From: Palsa-1447 sp964509885
GTDB lineage: Bacteria > Verrucomicrobiota > Verrucomicrobiia > Opitutales > Opitutaceae
Assembly: GCA_964509885.1 (NCBI GenBank)
Contig: CAZDZL010000013.1
Span: forward strand, 1-64,000
Direction: 5' to 3'
DNA: 64,000 nucleotides
Shown here: positions 43,045 to 51,962 of the stretch, piece by piece
Layout: the number at the start of each line of letters is the position of its first letter
Position numbering within the stretch: the stretch's first letter is position 1
Translations under genes and position numbers: made by a program
The notes under the pieces: model-generated
Databases searched by the model: none
Told to the model about the DNA's origin: nothing
Seen by the model: the letters and a program-made list of their open reading frames with translations, nothing else

Positions 43045-43749
43045 GTGCCTACCACACCGCCCGAACTCGTTCTGGTCGTTCCCGTCTTCAATGAGCAGGA
43101 CGCGATCGTGCCCGTCCTTCAGGAATGGCGCGCGGAACTCGCCAAGACGGTTGGCGATGGGCGCTTCACAATCCTGGTGGTCGACGACGGGTCCACCGAT
43201 GCCACGCCCGCCCGGCTCGCGGGGCTGGACTGGCCCGAGCTTCGCGTCCACCGGCACGCGAACCGGGGCCACGGCCAGAGCTGCCTGGTCGGCTACATCG
43301 AGGCCGAACGGATGGGGGCCACGTACATCTTCCAGATCGACTCAGACGGGCAGTGCGATCCGGTGGGGTTCGCGAGCGTGTGGGAGCGCCGGGAGCTGGC
43401 GCCCGCGGTCTACGGGCGGCGCACAAGCCGGGACGACGGGCGCGCCCGGCGGGTGATCAGCGCCGTCCTGCGCGCCTCGCTCAAGCTCGCCCGCCGCACG
43501 AAGCTCAACGACACGAACGTCCCGTTCCGCCTGTACCGAGCGCCCCTCGCGGCGGCGGCCGCGAGGCGGGTTCCCGCCGACTTCAACCTGGCCAACATCG
43601 CGATGGCGATCCTCCTCGAGCCCGAGGGGTTCATCGAGGTGCCCATACATTTCCGCGACCGCATCGGCGGGCAGCCCGCGGTGCGCCTGTGGGGCTTCGC
43701 GCCCAAGGCCCTGCGCCTGCACCGCGACCTCCTCAAGCTGGGGAAATAG
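43045..43749 (+). CDS. glycosyltransferase family 2
   Basis: A 234-residue GT-A fold transferase resembling dolichol-phosphate-mannose synthase-type GT2 proteins. It begins ELVLVVPVFNEQDAIVPVLQ and contains the nucleotide-binding VVDDGSTDAT and the metal-binding IFQIDSDGQCDP. It ends RLWGFAPKALRLHRDLLKL without the membrane domains of polyprenyl-phosphate transferases. The start is a GTG at 43045. It precedes the galactopyranose mutase gene by 3 bases, so the pair probably supplies and places a galactofuranose-containing glycan. Confidence 0.92.
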   Translation: MPTTPPELVLVVPVFNEQDAIVPVLQEWRAELAKTVGDGRFTILVVDDGSTDATPARLAGLDWPELRVHRHANRGHGQSCLVGYIEAERMGATYIFQIDSDGQCDPVGFASVWERRELAPAVYGRRTSRDDGRARRVISAVLRASLKLARRTKLNDTNVPFRLYRAPLAAAAARRVPADFNLANIAMAILLEPEGFIEVPIHFRDRIGGQPAVRLWGFAPKALRLHRDLLKLGK

Positions 43750-43752
43750 GGG

Positions 43753-44889
43753 ATGCGCGACAGCTACGACTACCTGATCGTCGGAGCGGGACTCTCGGGG
43801 CTCGTCCTCGCGGAGCGGCTGGGCTCGCTCGGCCGCAGCTGCCTCGTCGTCGAGCGCCGCGACCACATCGGGGGCAACTGCCACGACCGCAAGGACCGCA
43901 ACGGGCTGTTCTTCCACGTCTACGGGCCGCACTATTTCCGCACGAACTCCGAGCTCGTGCGCACGTACCTGAGCCGGTTCACAGAGTGGAACGACGCGAA
44001 GTACCGGGTGAACGTCTTCGCCGGGGGCCGCTACTGGAGCTTCCCGATCAACCTCGGCACGTTCCGGCAGTTCAGCGGGAACCCCGCGGCGACGGAGGAG
44101 GACTTCAAGGCGTACCTCGCCCGCAGCGCCGTGCCGATCGCGTCCCCCGCGAACTCCAAGGAGGCGATCCTCTCCGCGGTGGGAGTCGAGCTCTACGAGT
44201 TCTTCTACAAGGGCTACACGCAGAAGCAGTGGGGGCGCCCCGCCGAGGCGCTCGACGCCTCCGTCTGCCGCAGGATCCCGATCCACACGGGCCTTGACGA
44301 GCGCTACTTCAAGGACGAGTTCCAGGCGCTGCCCAGGCTCGGGTACAACGCGATGTTCGAGGCGATCCTCGAGGCCTCGAAGGCCGACCTCCGGCTGGAG
44401 ACCGACTACCGCGAGGTCCTGCCGAGGGTTCGCCACCGCCACCTGATCTATTCCGGGCCGCTGGACGAGTACTTCGACTGCAAGTACGGGCACCTGCCCT
44501 ACCGCACGGCGCGCTACGCGCTCGAGGAGCTGGACGAGGCCTCCGTCCCCAAGGGCGGGTTCGTCCAGCCGGTCCTGCAGGTGAACTACCCGGGCCCGGA
44601 GGCGTTCACGAGGACCGTCGAGCTGAAGCACGTCACCGGGCAGGTGAGCCGCAGCTCCAACCTCGTGCGCGAGTTCCCGGCCGAGTACAAGCCGGGTGAG
44701 AGCGACCCCAACTACCCGATTCCGGGCCCGGAGAGCGATGCGCTCGCGGCGCGCTACCGGGACCTCGCGCAGGCGCAGCAGGGCGTGACCTTCATCGGCC
44801 GCCTGGCGCAGTACCGCTACCTCAACATGGACCAGGTCGTAGGGGCCGCGTTGCACACCTTCGAGAAGCTGCGCGACGGGAAGGCGTGA
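43753..44889 (+). CDS. glf: UDP-galactopyranose mutase
   Basis: Glf is a flavoenzyme that interconverts UDP-galactopyranose and UDP-galactofuranose. The 378-residue protein begins with the FAD Rossmann motif YLIVGAGLSGLVLAERL, then RRDHIGGNCHDRKDRNGLFF, and HVYGPHYFRTNSELV, the usual substrate-loop region. It continues with FYKGYTQKQWGRP and IPIHTGLDERYFKDEFQALP and ends NMDQVVGAALHTFEKL. All core regions are intact. With the GT2 gene it implies galactofuranose in a surface glycan; no further polysaccharide genes are in the window except the DUF2298 membrane protein facing it. Confidence 0.96.
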   Translation: MRDSYDYLIVGAGLSGLVLAERLGSLGRSCLVVERRDHIGGNCHDRKDRNGLFFHVYGPHYFRTNSELVRTYLSRFTEWNDAKYRVNVFAGGRYWSFPINLGTFRQFSGNPAATEEDFKAYLARSAVPIASPANSKEAILSAVGVELYEFFYKGYTQKQWGRPAEALDASVCRRIPIHTGLDERYFKDEFQALPRLGYNAMFEAILEASKADLRLETDYREVLPRVRHRHLIYSGPLDEYFDCKYGHLPYRTARYALEELDEASVPKGGFVQPVLQVNYPGPEAFTRTVELKHVTGQVSRSSNLVREFPAEYKPGESDPNYPIPGPESDALAARYRDLAQAQQGVTFIGRLAQYRYLNMDQVVGAALHTFEKLRDGKA

Positions 44890-44902
44890 GGGCGGGCGCG
44901 CC

Positions 44903-46930
44903 TCAGCGCGCGGCCGCGTGGGCCCGCTTCCAGAGGCCCACCTTCCGGGCGGCGTCGCTCCCGTTCTCATAGGTCAGGATGTCGCACCAGATGTACTCTG
45001 GCCCCACGGAGCTGTTCACCTTGCCCCAGAGCTCCGGCTCGTCGCCCGGCCTGTACCAGAGGACGTAGTCTATCCCCTGCGCCACGAGCCATTTGCCGGC
45101 GTCGGGCATCGTCCCGTCGAACAGGCTGACGAGGCTGTCGTGCCGGCGCCTCACGTCCTCCCTGTAGGCGCGCCAGAGGAGCTCGTGGCCGTACCACCCG
45201 AGCCACATCCTCTGGCCGGCGAAGAGCGGGATCACCGCGGAATTCGTGAAGCCCCCCGCGCTCTCGGGGCGCTCCGCGACCACCCCGGGCCGCTCGATCT
45301 TGAGGCGCCCGAGCATGAGGCGCGGAAACTCCTCCCTCGTGAGGTAGTTTGTCCCCTCCAGCTTGCCGATCGAGTCCCTGGGGCCCGCGAGGAACGGCCG
45401 CCAGAGGTCGAGCACGTAGAAGCACGGGTAGAGGCAGAAGAGGAGGCCGGCGGCGCGGACCCAGCGGCTCGTGGCACGCTCCAGGACGAACGGGCCCAGC
45501 GTCACCAGGCAGCCCGCGGCGATCCAGGGCCACCACTTGAGCGTCGTGTTGAATCGTTCATATATGCCCGAATACACGTCGTCCACGTACACGTACTCCG
45601 AAAAAATGAGGAAGGTGAGCCACAGGACCGCGAGGCGCCGGCCCTGGGCGCTGCCGGAGAGCAGGCCGAGCAGGATGAGGGCGATCGTGGGAAGCATGAA
45701 GAGAAGAAGGAGGAGAGGGGGCGTGTGCTCCCTCCACGGCACCAGCCTGAGGGCGGCATCGTAGCCCGCGGCCGACGCCGTGAAGGCCGAAAGGTAGACC
45801 CAGGCCGCGAGCCACACGGCCGCCGCGCCGAGCGCCACCGAGGGCAGCAGGCGCCGCCATTCCCTGAGATCCGCGAGCAGCCACGCGGCGATGCCCAGGG
45901 CCTGAAGCGGAAGGGCCCACGTGTTGGCGAGGACGGTCCAGGTGAGCGTGCACCCGGCCATGACCGCGTAGCGCCGCTGCCGCAGACGCGACCAGAGCTG
46001 CACGGACATGGCACAGAGGCCGAGGAGGTAGTACCCGGAGAGCGGGGCGTGGTAGTCGCCGAGGTAGATCGAGTAGGAGAACGGCTCCCCGGGGAGCTCC
46101 AGGTGCTCGTACCTCGACTGGTAGGCCCTGAGCCACGCGCCGACCGGCGCCTTGTCCATGGGAGCACTCCCGATGAACCTCATGCTGGTCCAGGGCTGGA
46201 CGTTGGTGTCCGAAAGGTGCACGAACAAGGTCGTCCCCATCCCGCCGATCACGAACCCGGCGATGACCACGGCCCTGACCCAGGATTTCCGGGCGGCGAG
46301 GCACACGGAGCCGGCGAGCGCCGAGCCCGCCAGAGCGATCAGCAGGCAGAAGCCTATATTGTAGCTCTCGCCCGTCGTGATCGACAGGAGCCGCCCCATG
46401 AGGGCGGCGCCGTAGTGCTGGAAGCTGTAGTACTGCGTCGAGGCGTAAGGGTAGAACCAGGCATCGGGCACCGGAATCGTCGCCCCGGTCGCGTAGCTGC
46501 AGATGAAGGAGAGGTCCGCGATCTTCTCCGATGAGCCGTCGATGTCGGGCGACGTGAACCTCCAGAGCATCGCATAGAGGAAAATGGCGCAGAAGACGCC
46601 GAAGCACCCGAGGAGGCGCCTCGGGGCGAACTCGGCGCGCCACTCCGCCACGAGGGAGGCCGCGCGCCCGCACAGGAAGGACGGCTCCCAGCCGGGGACG
46701 CTGAGCGCGATCATCGCCGCGGAAACCGCGGTCGAAACGAGGCAGAGCCCGGCGAGCGACGGGCCCAGCCCGACCTGGCATTCGACCGCGTATATCCCTG
46801 TGACACCGAGAATTGGGCCGGCGGCCAGCGCGAGCCAGCGGTTGCGCCAATATAGACCCGCTATAAGCATCAGTCCCCAGAGATTGACCGCCAGAAGCGC
46901 CAGCGTGAACAGCAGTCCGAGGTATTGCAT
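44903..46930 (-). CDS. DUF2298-type polytopic membrane protein (putative glycosyltransferase-like)
   Basis: A roughly 675-residue protein with at least twelve membrane segments. The distinguishing block is FTSPDIDGSSEKIADLSFIC followed by ATIPVPDAWFYPYASTQYYS and FQHYGAALMGRLLSITTGES, the pattern of the DUF2298 (archaeal/Chloroflexus YYY) family. The C-terminal quarter (from about FLAGPRDSIGKLEGTNYL) is soluble and ends with WLVAQGIDYVLWYRPGDEPE. These proteins resemble GT-C glycosyltransferases in topology, but activity is unproven. I chose the ATG at 46930 (MQYLGLLFTLALLAV). It converges with glf and diverges from the pilin genes. Confidence 0.82.
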   Translation of the reverse strand: MQYLGLLFTLALLAVNLWGLMLIAGLYWRNRWLALAAGPILGVTGIYAVECQVGLGPSLAGLCLVSTAVSAAMIALSVPGWEPSFLCGRAASLVAEWRAEFAPRRLLGCFGVFCAIFLYAMLWRFTSPDIDGSSEKIADLSFICSYATGATIPVPDAWFYPYASTQYYSFQHYGAALMGRLLSITTGESYNIGFCLLIALAGSALAGSVCLAARKSWVRAVVIAGFVIGGMGTTLFVHLSDTNVQPWTSMRFIGSAPMDKAPVGAWLRAYQSRYEHLELPGEPFSYSIYLGDYHAPLSGYYLLGLCAMSVQLWSRLRQRRYAVMAGCTLTWTVLANTWALPLQALGIAAWLLADLREWRRLLPSVALGAAAVWLAAWVYLSAFTASAAGYDAALRLVPWREHTPPLLLLLFMLPTIALILLGLLSGSAQGRRLAVLWLTFLIFSEYVYVDDVYSGIYERFNTTLKWWPWIAAGCLVTLGPFVLERATSRWVRAAGLLFCLYPCFYVLDLWRPFLAGPRDSIGKLEGTNYLTREEFPRLMLGRLKIERPGVVAERPESAGGFTNSAVIPLFAGQRMWLGWYGHELLWRAYREDVRRRHDSLVSLFDGTMPDAGKWLVAQGIDYVLWYRPGDEPELWGKVNSSVGPEYIWCDILTYENGSDAARKVGLWKRAHAAAR

Positions 46931-47049
46931 GCAGCTATACGGTAGATACGTATTACGATTGTTTGACGACGAATTGCGTTGAAAGGGCCATCTACTTGCA
47001 ATGCTATTGCCACACGCAGAGTCAGGTCCATCCGACAGCATTCACCCAC

Positions 47050-47658
47050 GTGCATCTCTTGAAATACGCGCCCGAATCCGGCCCCTCCACGGGCCCGAGC
47101 CGCGCTCCTGCGAGGAAGGGATTCACGCTTGTGGAGGTCATGGTGGCGACGGTGCTCCTCTCGATGATCATCCTGGGCATCCTTCAGGTGCTCATCGGAT
47201 CCTACAGGGTCGCGGCGAAGGCCCGGTACAACGACCACGCGCGCTACGTGATCAAGTCGATGGCCGACCAGTTCCTCACGCAGCAGCCGTTCGACAACAA
47301 CGGAAACGTCCTGACCCTCTTCCAGCCGACGGTGGACGGCGGCGGCAACCTTAGCCCGCTCGGCACGGGGATGACCTGGACAAACTCGGACGGCTCGGCC
47401 GGGACGGTCTCCAACGACTCGCTCGGGCTTTATTTCTACGTGCTGCTGGGGGACAACTCGGGGGCGCCCATCAAGGCGACCGTCACCCGCACCGTGCAGT
47501 ACCTCTATCCCTACCCCAGCGGACAGCCGACGCTGGTCGGCCAGTCCGCGCCTCCCGGATACCTGCTTCAGGGCACGTTTAAGATCACCTTCCCGTACCC
47601 CGCGACGTCGACGACGACGCTCAGCCAGTCGATCACCGTGGTCCGGTCCATCCCGTGA
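47050..47658 (+). CDS. minor pilin-like protein, PilV type
   Basis: A prepilin with class III signal KGFTLVEVMVATVLLSMIIL (Gly at -1, Glu at +5), followed by a globular part of about 150 residues with strands such as ATVTRTVQYLYPYPSGQPTL. The start is uncertain: candidates in frame are the GTG at 47050 (27-residue leader), a TTG at 47059 and a TTG at 46963; none has a clear ribosome site. The stop overlaps the next start as GTGA. It is the first of three coupled minor-pilin-like genes. The prepilin peptidase and the assembly ATPase are not in the window. Confidence 0.85.
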   Translation: MHLLKYAPESGPSTGPSRAPARKGFTLVEVMVATVLLSMIILGILQVLIGSYRVAAKARYNDHARYVIKSMADQFLTQQPFDNNGNVLTLFQPTVDGGGNLSPLGTGMTWTNSDGSAGTVSNDSLGLYFYVLLGDNSGAPIKATVTRTVQYLYPYPSGQPTLVGQSAPPGYLLQGTFKITFPYPATSTTTLSQSITVVRSIP

Positions 47659-49646
47659 AGAACACCGAGGGCAATTCCGGCGAGGACAGGGGCGCGATCC
47701 GCCAGGACCCGCCCCGGGTGGCGTTCACGCTCGTGGAGATGATCGTCACCCTGACGGTCGCCTGCATCCTGATGGTCGCGATCGTCGCGTTCCTCGTCAA
47801 CGGGGTCGTCAGCACGACGAAGACGACCGCCATCAACGACACGTCCACCAAGGGCCGGTACATCTTCGAGCACCTCTCGAAGGAGATGGCCCGCGCGAAT
47901 GACCTGACCATTTCACCCACGCCCGCCGGCGGGTTCTTCGGCCCGAACCCGAGCTACTCCTACCCGCCGACCCCCACGCCGGGAAACCCCGGCCTGGGTT
48001 ACTCGGGCTTCAACTACCTTATCCCCGTCGGGGGCCAGGCGCTCAATTCAAACACGATCCCGGTAACGGCCGGCGTGAGCCCGGGCATCACCCTCACCCT
48101 CGGCCCCGCCTCTCCGCCCGACTACCTCGTCCCCCAGGCCGGCGACTACCTGCAGATCCCCGGGCTCAACATCGGAACGCCGAAGATCGGCGTCCCGATC
48201 GCCTCCGTGAGCGGGCCGAACAGCGTTGATGGATCGGGGAACTGGACCATCTACCTGTCCGCGCCGCTGTACACGCTGGCCAACGTCGCGTCGACCAACG
48301 CCGACATTCCCGCCGAGACCGTCGAGACGATCCAGCGCCAGCGCAGCTATGCGGTGCAGACGGTTGGGGGAGACACCCAGCTTCTGTGGTATCCCAACAC
48401 CACAGCGTCCCCGCCCCAGAAGGCGCTGCCGACGAGCGTGGTCGTCGCCAAGGGGCTCCCCTCGGCCAACGGGAACATGTACCCCTTCTTCGCGCAACCC
48501 AAGGTGCCGATCGCGAACGGCGGGGACGGGACCGTGTACGTCGGCGTGAGCCTGGCCCTGACCGTCCCCACGGGGATGACGGCGGGCGGCGTCGAGGGCG
48601 TGAACGTCCTGAAGGGCCAGTCCAGCTTCTATTCGAACAACACGATCAACGCCGTCTTCGCCAACAGGTCCGGCAAGACATTCGCCCTGATCTACCTGCC
48701 GACGCCGACACCGACGCCGTCGCCCACCCCAACGCCTTCGCCGACCCCGTCGCCCACGCCGACACCTTCGCCGACGCCGTCGCCCACGCCGACACCGACG
48801 CCCACGCCGTCGCCCACGCCGACACCGACGCCCACGCCGACCCCATCGCCGACCCACACCCCGTCGCCCGTCCCGACGCCGACACCTTCGCCGACGCCTA
48901 CACCCTCGCCGACGCCCACGCCTTCGCCCACACCCACGCCCTCGCCCACACCCACGCCGACGCCGTCGCCCACGCACACCCCGTCGCCCACGCCGACACC
49001 TTCGCCCACGCCCACGCCCTCGCCTACACCGACGCATACCCCGACGCCTTCGCCCACCCCGACGCCGTCGCCCACCCCGACGCACACGCCCACGCCGTCG
49101 CCCACCCCGACGCCGACGCCTTCGCCGACGCACACCCCGTCGCCGACGCCGACGCCGTCGCCCACGCACACGCCTTCACCGACGCCGTCACCCACCCCGA
49201 CACCGTCGCCGACGCACACGCCTTCGCCGACCCCGTCGCCCACACCGACGCCCACACCGTCGCCGACGCCGACCCCGTCGCCCACGCATACGCCGTCGCC
49301 CACGCCGTCGCCGACACCCACGCCGTCACCGACTCCGACGCCCACGCCTTCGCCGACGCCCACCCCGTCGCCGACGCACACCCCGTCGCCCACACCGTCT
49401 CCCACGCCTTCGCCGACGCCGACGCCCTCGCCGACGCACACCCCGTCGCCCACACCGACGCCGTCGCCCACGCCCACGCCCACGCCGTCGCCCACGCCCA
49501 CGCCGTCGCCCACACCGACGCACACACCTTCGCCGACGCCGACGCCGACGCCCTCGCCGACGCCCACGCCGTCACCCACGCCGACGCCCACGCCGACTCC
49601 GTCGCCCACACCGTCGCCGACGCCGACGCCGCCGCCCGATGACTAG
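47655..49646 (+). CDS. minor pilin-like protein, PilW type, with a giant Pro-Thr/Ser/His tail
   Basis: A 663-residue prepilin starting at a GTG coupled to the PilV-like stop. The signal is RVAFTLVEMIVTLTVACILM; Ala rather than Gly sits at the cleavage -1 position. Residues 50-345 form a PilW-like globular domain (GRYIFEHLSKEMARANDLTI, then GDYLQIPGL). From about residue 349 to 661 the chain is an almost pure alternation of Pro with Thr, Ser or His, ending PPPDD. This would be an extended, possibly O-glycosylated stalk, unusual for a pilin because it is at the exposed C-terminus. Polyproline-type sequence of this length should depend on EF-P. Confidence 0.87.
   Translation: MKNTEGNSGEDRGAIRQDPPRVAFTLVEMIVTLTVACILMVAIVAFLVNGVVSTTKTTAINDTSTKGRYIFEHLSKEMARANDLTISPTPAGGFFGPNPSYSYPPTPTPGNPGLGYSGFNYLIPVGGQALNSNTIPVTAGVSPGITLTLGPASPPDYLVPQAGDYLQIPGLNIGTPKIGVPIASVSGPNSVDGSGNWTIYLSAPLYTLANVASTNADIPAETVETIQRQRSYAVQTVGGDTQLLWYPNTTASPPQKALPTSVVVAKGLPSANGNMYPFFAQPKVPIANGGDGTVYVGVSLALTVPTGMTAGGVEGVNVLKGQSSFYSNNTINAVFANRSGKTFALIYLPTPTPTPSPTPTPSPTPSPTPTPSPTPSPTPTPTPTPSPTPTPTPTPTPSPTHTPSPVPTPTPSPTPTPSPTPTPSPTPTPSPTPTPTPSPTHTPSPTPTPSPTPTPSPTPTHTPTPSPTPTPSPTPTHTPTPSPTPTPTPSPTHTPSPTPTPSPTHTPSPTPSPTPTPSPTHTPSPTPSPTPTPTPSPTPTPSPTHTPSPTPSPTPTPSPTPTPTPSPTPTPSPTHTPSPTPSPTPSPTPTPSPTHTPSPTPTPSPTPTPTPSPTPTPSPTPTHTPSPTPTPTPSPTPTPSPTPTPTPTPSPTPSPTPTPPPDD
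48700..49634 (+). repeat. hexanucleotide-based repeat encoding (Pro-Thr/Ser/His)n
   Basis: About 935 bases of imperfect tandem units, mostly CCGACG, CCCACG, CCGTCG and CCGACA, giving roughly 155 Pro-X dipeptides. Third positions vary while the amino-acid pattern is kept, indicating selection on the protein and recent slippage or recombination. All six frames are nearly stop-free here because of the low complexity. Confidence 0.9.
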
Positions 49647-51858
49647 AAGCGCATTTTTGGCCATGAAGACTCGAATCAATAGGGGGTCCGTACGGGGGAG
49701 CGCGCTCCTGGCAGCGCTGATCGTCATCGTTATCCTGACGTTCGCGGCGGCGGGCGTCCTCTCGTACAGCCTCACGACCTACCGAAACTCGGTGCGGCAG
49801 GCCATGCTGGACCAGGGAAAGGTGATCGCGGACAGCGAGATGGAGAACCTGTACTACAACTGGAAGAACCAGCTCCTCCTCAAGAAGCCGGTCGACAATA
49901 TCGTCTCCCTTCTCGGGCCGACCTCCGGCGGCGGCAACGGGCTGACCGATCCCCTCAATACCTATCCCTACGACCAGACGATGGTCACGACGAACGGGTG
50001 GTCGGTGACCCGCAGCCTCACGTACAATCCTATCCCCACGGCCAGCGGGGCCGCCACGGGGATGGTCGCGGGCACGAACCAGGTCGGGAACATCTATTAC
50101 TTCACGGCGAAGACGAGCGCCACGATCAACCTTCCCCTCCTGGGCAACGTCACCTACAGGTCCGGCCGCACGTTCGAATACTCGAGCACCTCGCTCTTCC
50201 AGTTCGCGGTCTTCTACCAGGGCAACCTGGAGATCGGCGCCGGCGGCAACATGACGATCGGCGGGCCGATCTCGACGAACGCGAGCGCCTACCTGGGCGC
50301 CCAGAGCAACAACAACAACCCGTTCACGCTGGCCCTGACCGACATGGTCTACTATTTCCAGAACTACAACGGGGCCTCGGACCCGCTCACGGGGGAGACG
50401 AACTACATCCCCTACACCAACCCGGCGCTTGACCCATCGCTGGTCGACCCCATCTACAACCCGGGGGCCGCGGACATCCCGCCGGCCGCGGCGCCGGCGA
50501 ACCAGGCCGCCCAGAGGGCGCTCCAGGTATCCAAGCTCGCCACGCAGGCGAGCTTCATCGGCGCGGTCGACGTCGCCGCCGACATCGCGAACCCCACCTT
50601 CGCGGCCGCGTACACAAACCTGCAGAACCAGGTTGACCCCAACGAGATTTACCGCGCGGTCGTGGCCCCGCCGCCAGTGAGCACCTCGACCGGCGCGCTC
50701 CTCCCGGAGGACCAGACCGTGGCGGGAAGCCGCATGTACAACAGCGCGGGCATCCTCATCACCATCACGCAGACGACGCCCGGAACCGCTTCCCTCGGCG
50801 TGAACGGCGTGGGCGGGAACATCACGATCCACTGCGGCATCTCGCCCACGGCGACGACGCCGCCCAGCCAGGCCAACCTCTCGATGTATGACAACGAGAC
50901 ATGGGCGTTGCCGATCGTGAACCCGACTTCGCCCTCCATAACGAGCCCGCCGGTGATCACGGCCGCGCGCCAGGTCATCCAGGACCCACGCGAGGCGCTC
51001 AACGGGGCGAGCGGCGTCAACCTGACGACCGTCGACATCGGGGCCCTGAACGTCGCCCTGCATAACGGCGCCATGACCAACGCGGACCTGGCCTCCAACT
51101 ACAACGGCGTGGTCTACGTCTACGACAACTCGAACAACTCGGGCAACCACTCCCAGTCCTACCAGACGCCCCTCTCCGCCTCGGCCAACCTGAACGGGAT
51201 CCTCCTGACGAACGGGACGACGACCCCGGCCTTCAACGACCAGAACGGCAACCCCCTCGGGTTCTCGGTCGTCTCCGACAACGGCGTCTACGTGAAGGGC
51301 GACTACAACAAGACGCAGATCAACATCAACGGGCAGCCGTACGACAACCCGGCGTCGATCATGGGCGACGCGGTCACGGTCGTCTCGTCGGCGTGGACCC
51401 CCGCGTCCGCGGCCACTCTCCTGCCCATCAGCAGCCGCGAGGCCGCCGCAAGCGGGCCGACCTCCCAGTACCCGGCCACGGGCACCGTCATCAACGCCGC
51501 CGATTCGGGCACGGCCAATGGCATGACCGTCAACGCGGCCATCCTCACCGGCAACACGCCGACCTCCGGCGACGTCGGCAGCGGCGGGGCCCAGAACCTG
51601 GTCCGCATGATCGAGGACTGGTACTACCCGAACCTGACGCTGAACCTCAACGGGTCGCTCGGGCAGATCTTCACCTCCAAGTATTTCTCGGGAGCCTACA
51701 AGTCGGGCGTTCAGGCGGGCCTGGGCGCAGCCCAGCGCGTCTACATCCAGCCGACGACCCGCAAGTTCACGTTCGATAACGTCTTCAAGGCGGGCTACAC
51801 GCCGGCCAGCTCGCCCTCGACGACGGGATTCGCGCGCGGGCCCTTCTTCAACTGGTGA
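49639..51858 (+). CDS. large PilX-like pilus-assembly/surface protein
   Basis: A 739-residue protein with a PilX-like N-terminus, RGSALLAALIVIVILTFAAA (short basic leader, Gly before Ser, no Glu5), then a large extracellular domain. The body is rich in Asn, Thr and Gly, with LEIGAGGNMTIGGPISTNAS and NGILLTNGTTTPAFNDQNGN, resembling the beta-solenoid-like part of PilX/DUF4900-type proteins. The ATG at 49639 overlaps the PilW stop by 8 bases; a second in-frame ATG at 49663 would shorten the leader. It completes the three-gene minor-pilin unit, and a hairpin lies after it. Confidence 0.82.
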   Translation: MTRSAFLAMKTRINRGSVRGSALLAALIVIVILTFAAAGVLSYSLTTYRNSVRQAMLDQGKVIADSEMENLYYNWKNQLLLKKPVDNIVSLLGPTSGGGNGLTDPLNTYPYDQTMVTTNGWSVTRSLTYNPIPTASGAATGMVAGTNQVGNIYYFTAKTSATINLPLLGNVTYRSGRTFEYSSTSLFQFAVFYQGNLEIGAGGNMTIGGPISTNASAYLGAQSNNNNPFTLALTDMVYYFQNYNGASDPLTGETNYIPYTNPALDPSLVDPIYNPGAADIPPAAAPANQAAQRALQVSKLATQASFIGAVDVAADIANPTFAAAYTNLQNQVDPNEIYRAVVAPPPVSTSTGALLPEDQTVAGSRMYNSAGILITITQTTPGTASLGVNGVGGNITIHCGISPTATTPPSQANLSMYDNETWALPIVNPTSPSITSPPVITAARQVIQDPREALNGASGVNLTTVDIGALNVALHNGAMTNADLASNYNGVVYVYDNSNNSGNHSQSYQTPLSASANLNGILLTNGTTTPAFNDQNGNPLGFSVVSDNGVYVKGDYNKTQININGQPYDNPASIMGDAVTVVSSAWTPASAATLLPISSREAAASGPTSQYPATGTVINAADSGTANGMTVNAAILTGNTPTSGDVGSGGAQNLVRMIEDWYYPNLTLNLNGSLGQIFTSKYFSGAYKSGVQAGLGAAQRVYIQPTTRKFTFDNVFKAGYTPASSPSTTGFARGPFFNW

Positions 51859-51886
51859 GAGTGAAGCGGGGCACGGGATCGGGCTG

Positions 51887-51909
51887 ACAGGGCCGTCGGG
51901 CCCCTGTTT
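51887..51909 (+). terminator. putative terminator after the pilin-like operon
   Basis: ACAGGG (51887-51892) pairs with CCCTGT (51902-51907), and the inner CC/GG pairs extend the stem with one bulge. Only a short TTT run follows, so intrinsic termination would be modest. The position just past the PilX-like stop fits. Confidence 0.4.
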
Positions 51910-51962
51910 CCACGGAACACGGGCGGTGTATCTTTTGTCGTCAAAAGGCGTCATATCCAGAC

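Noticed and set aside
48692..49609. Long minus-strand frame encoding Gly-Val repeats opposite the Pro-Thr region
   Set aside because: It is the reverse reading of the hexanucleotide array; low complexity keeps every frame open, and the plus frame continues a real pilin.
48700..49634. Possible CRISPR array
   Set aside because: Units are 6 bases with no spacers; it is coding repeat DNA in frame with the pilin, and no cas genes are near.
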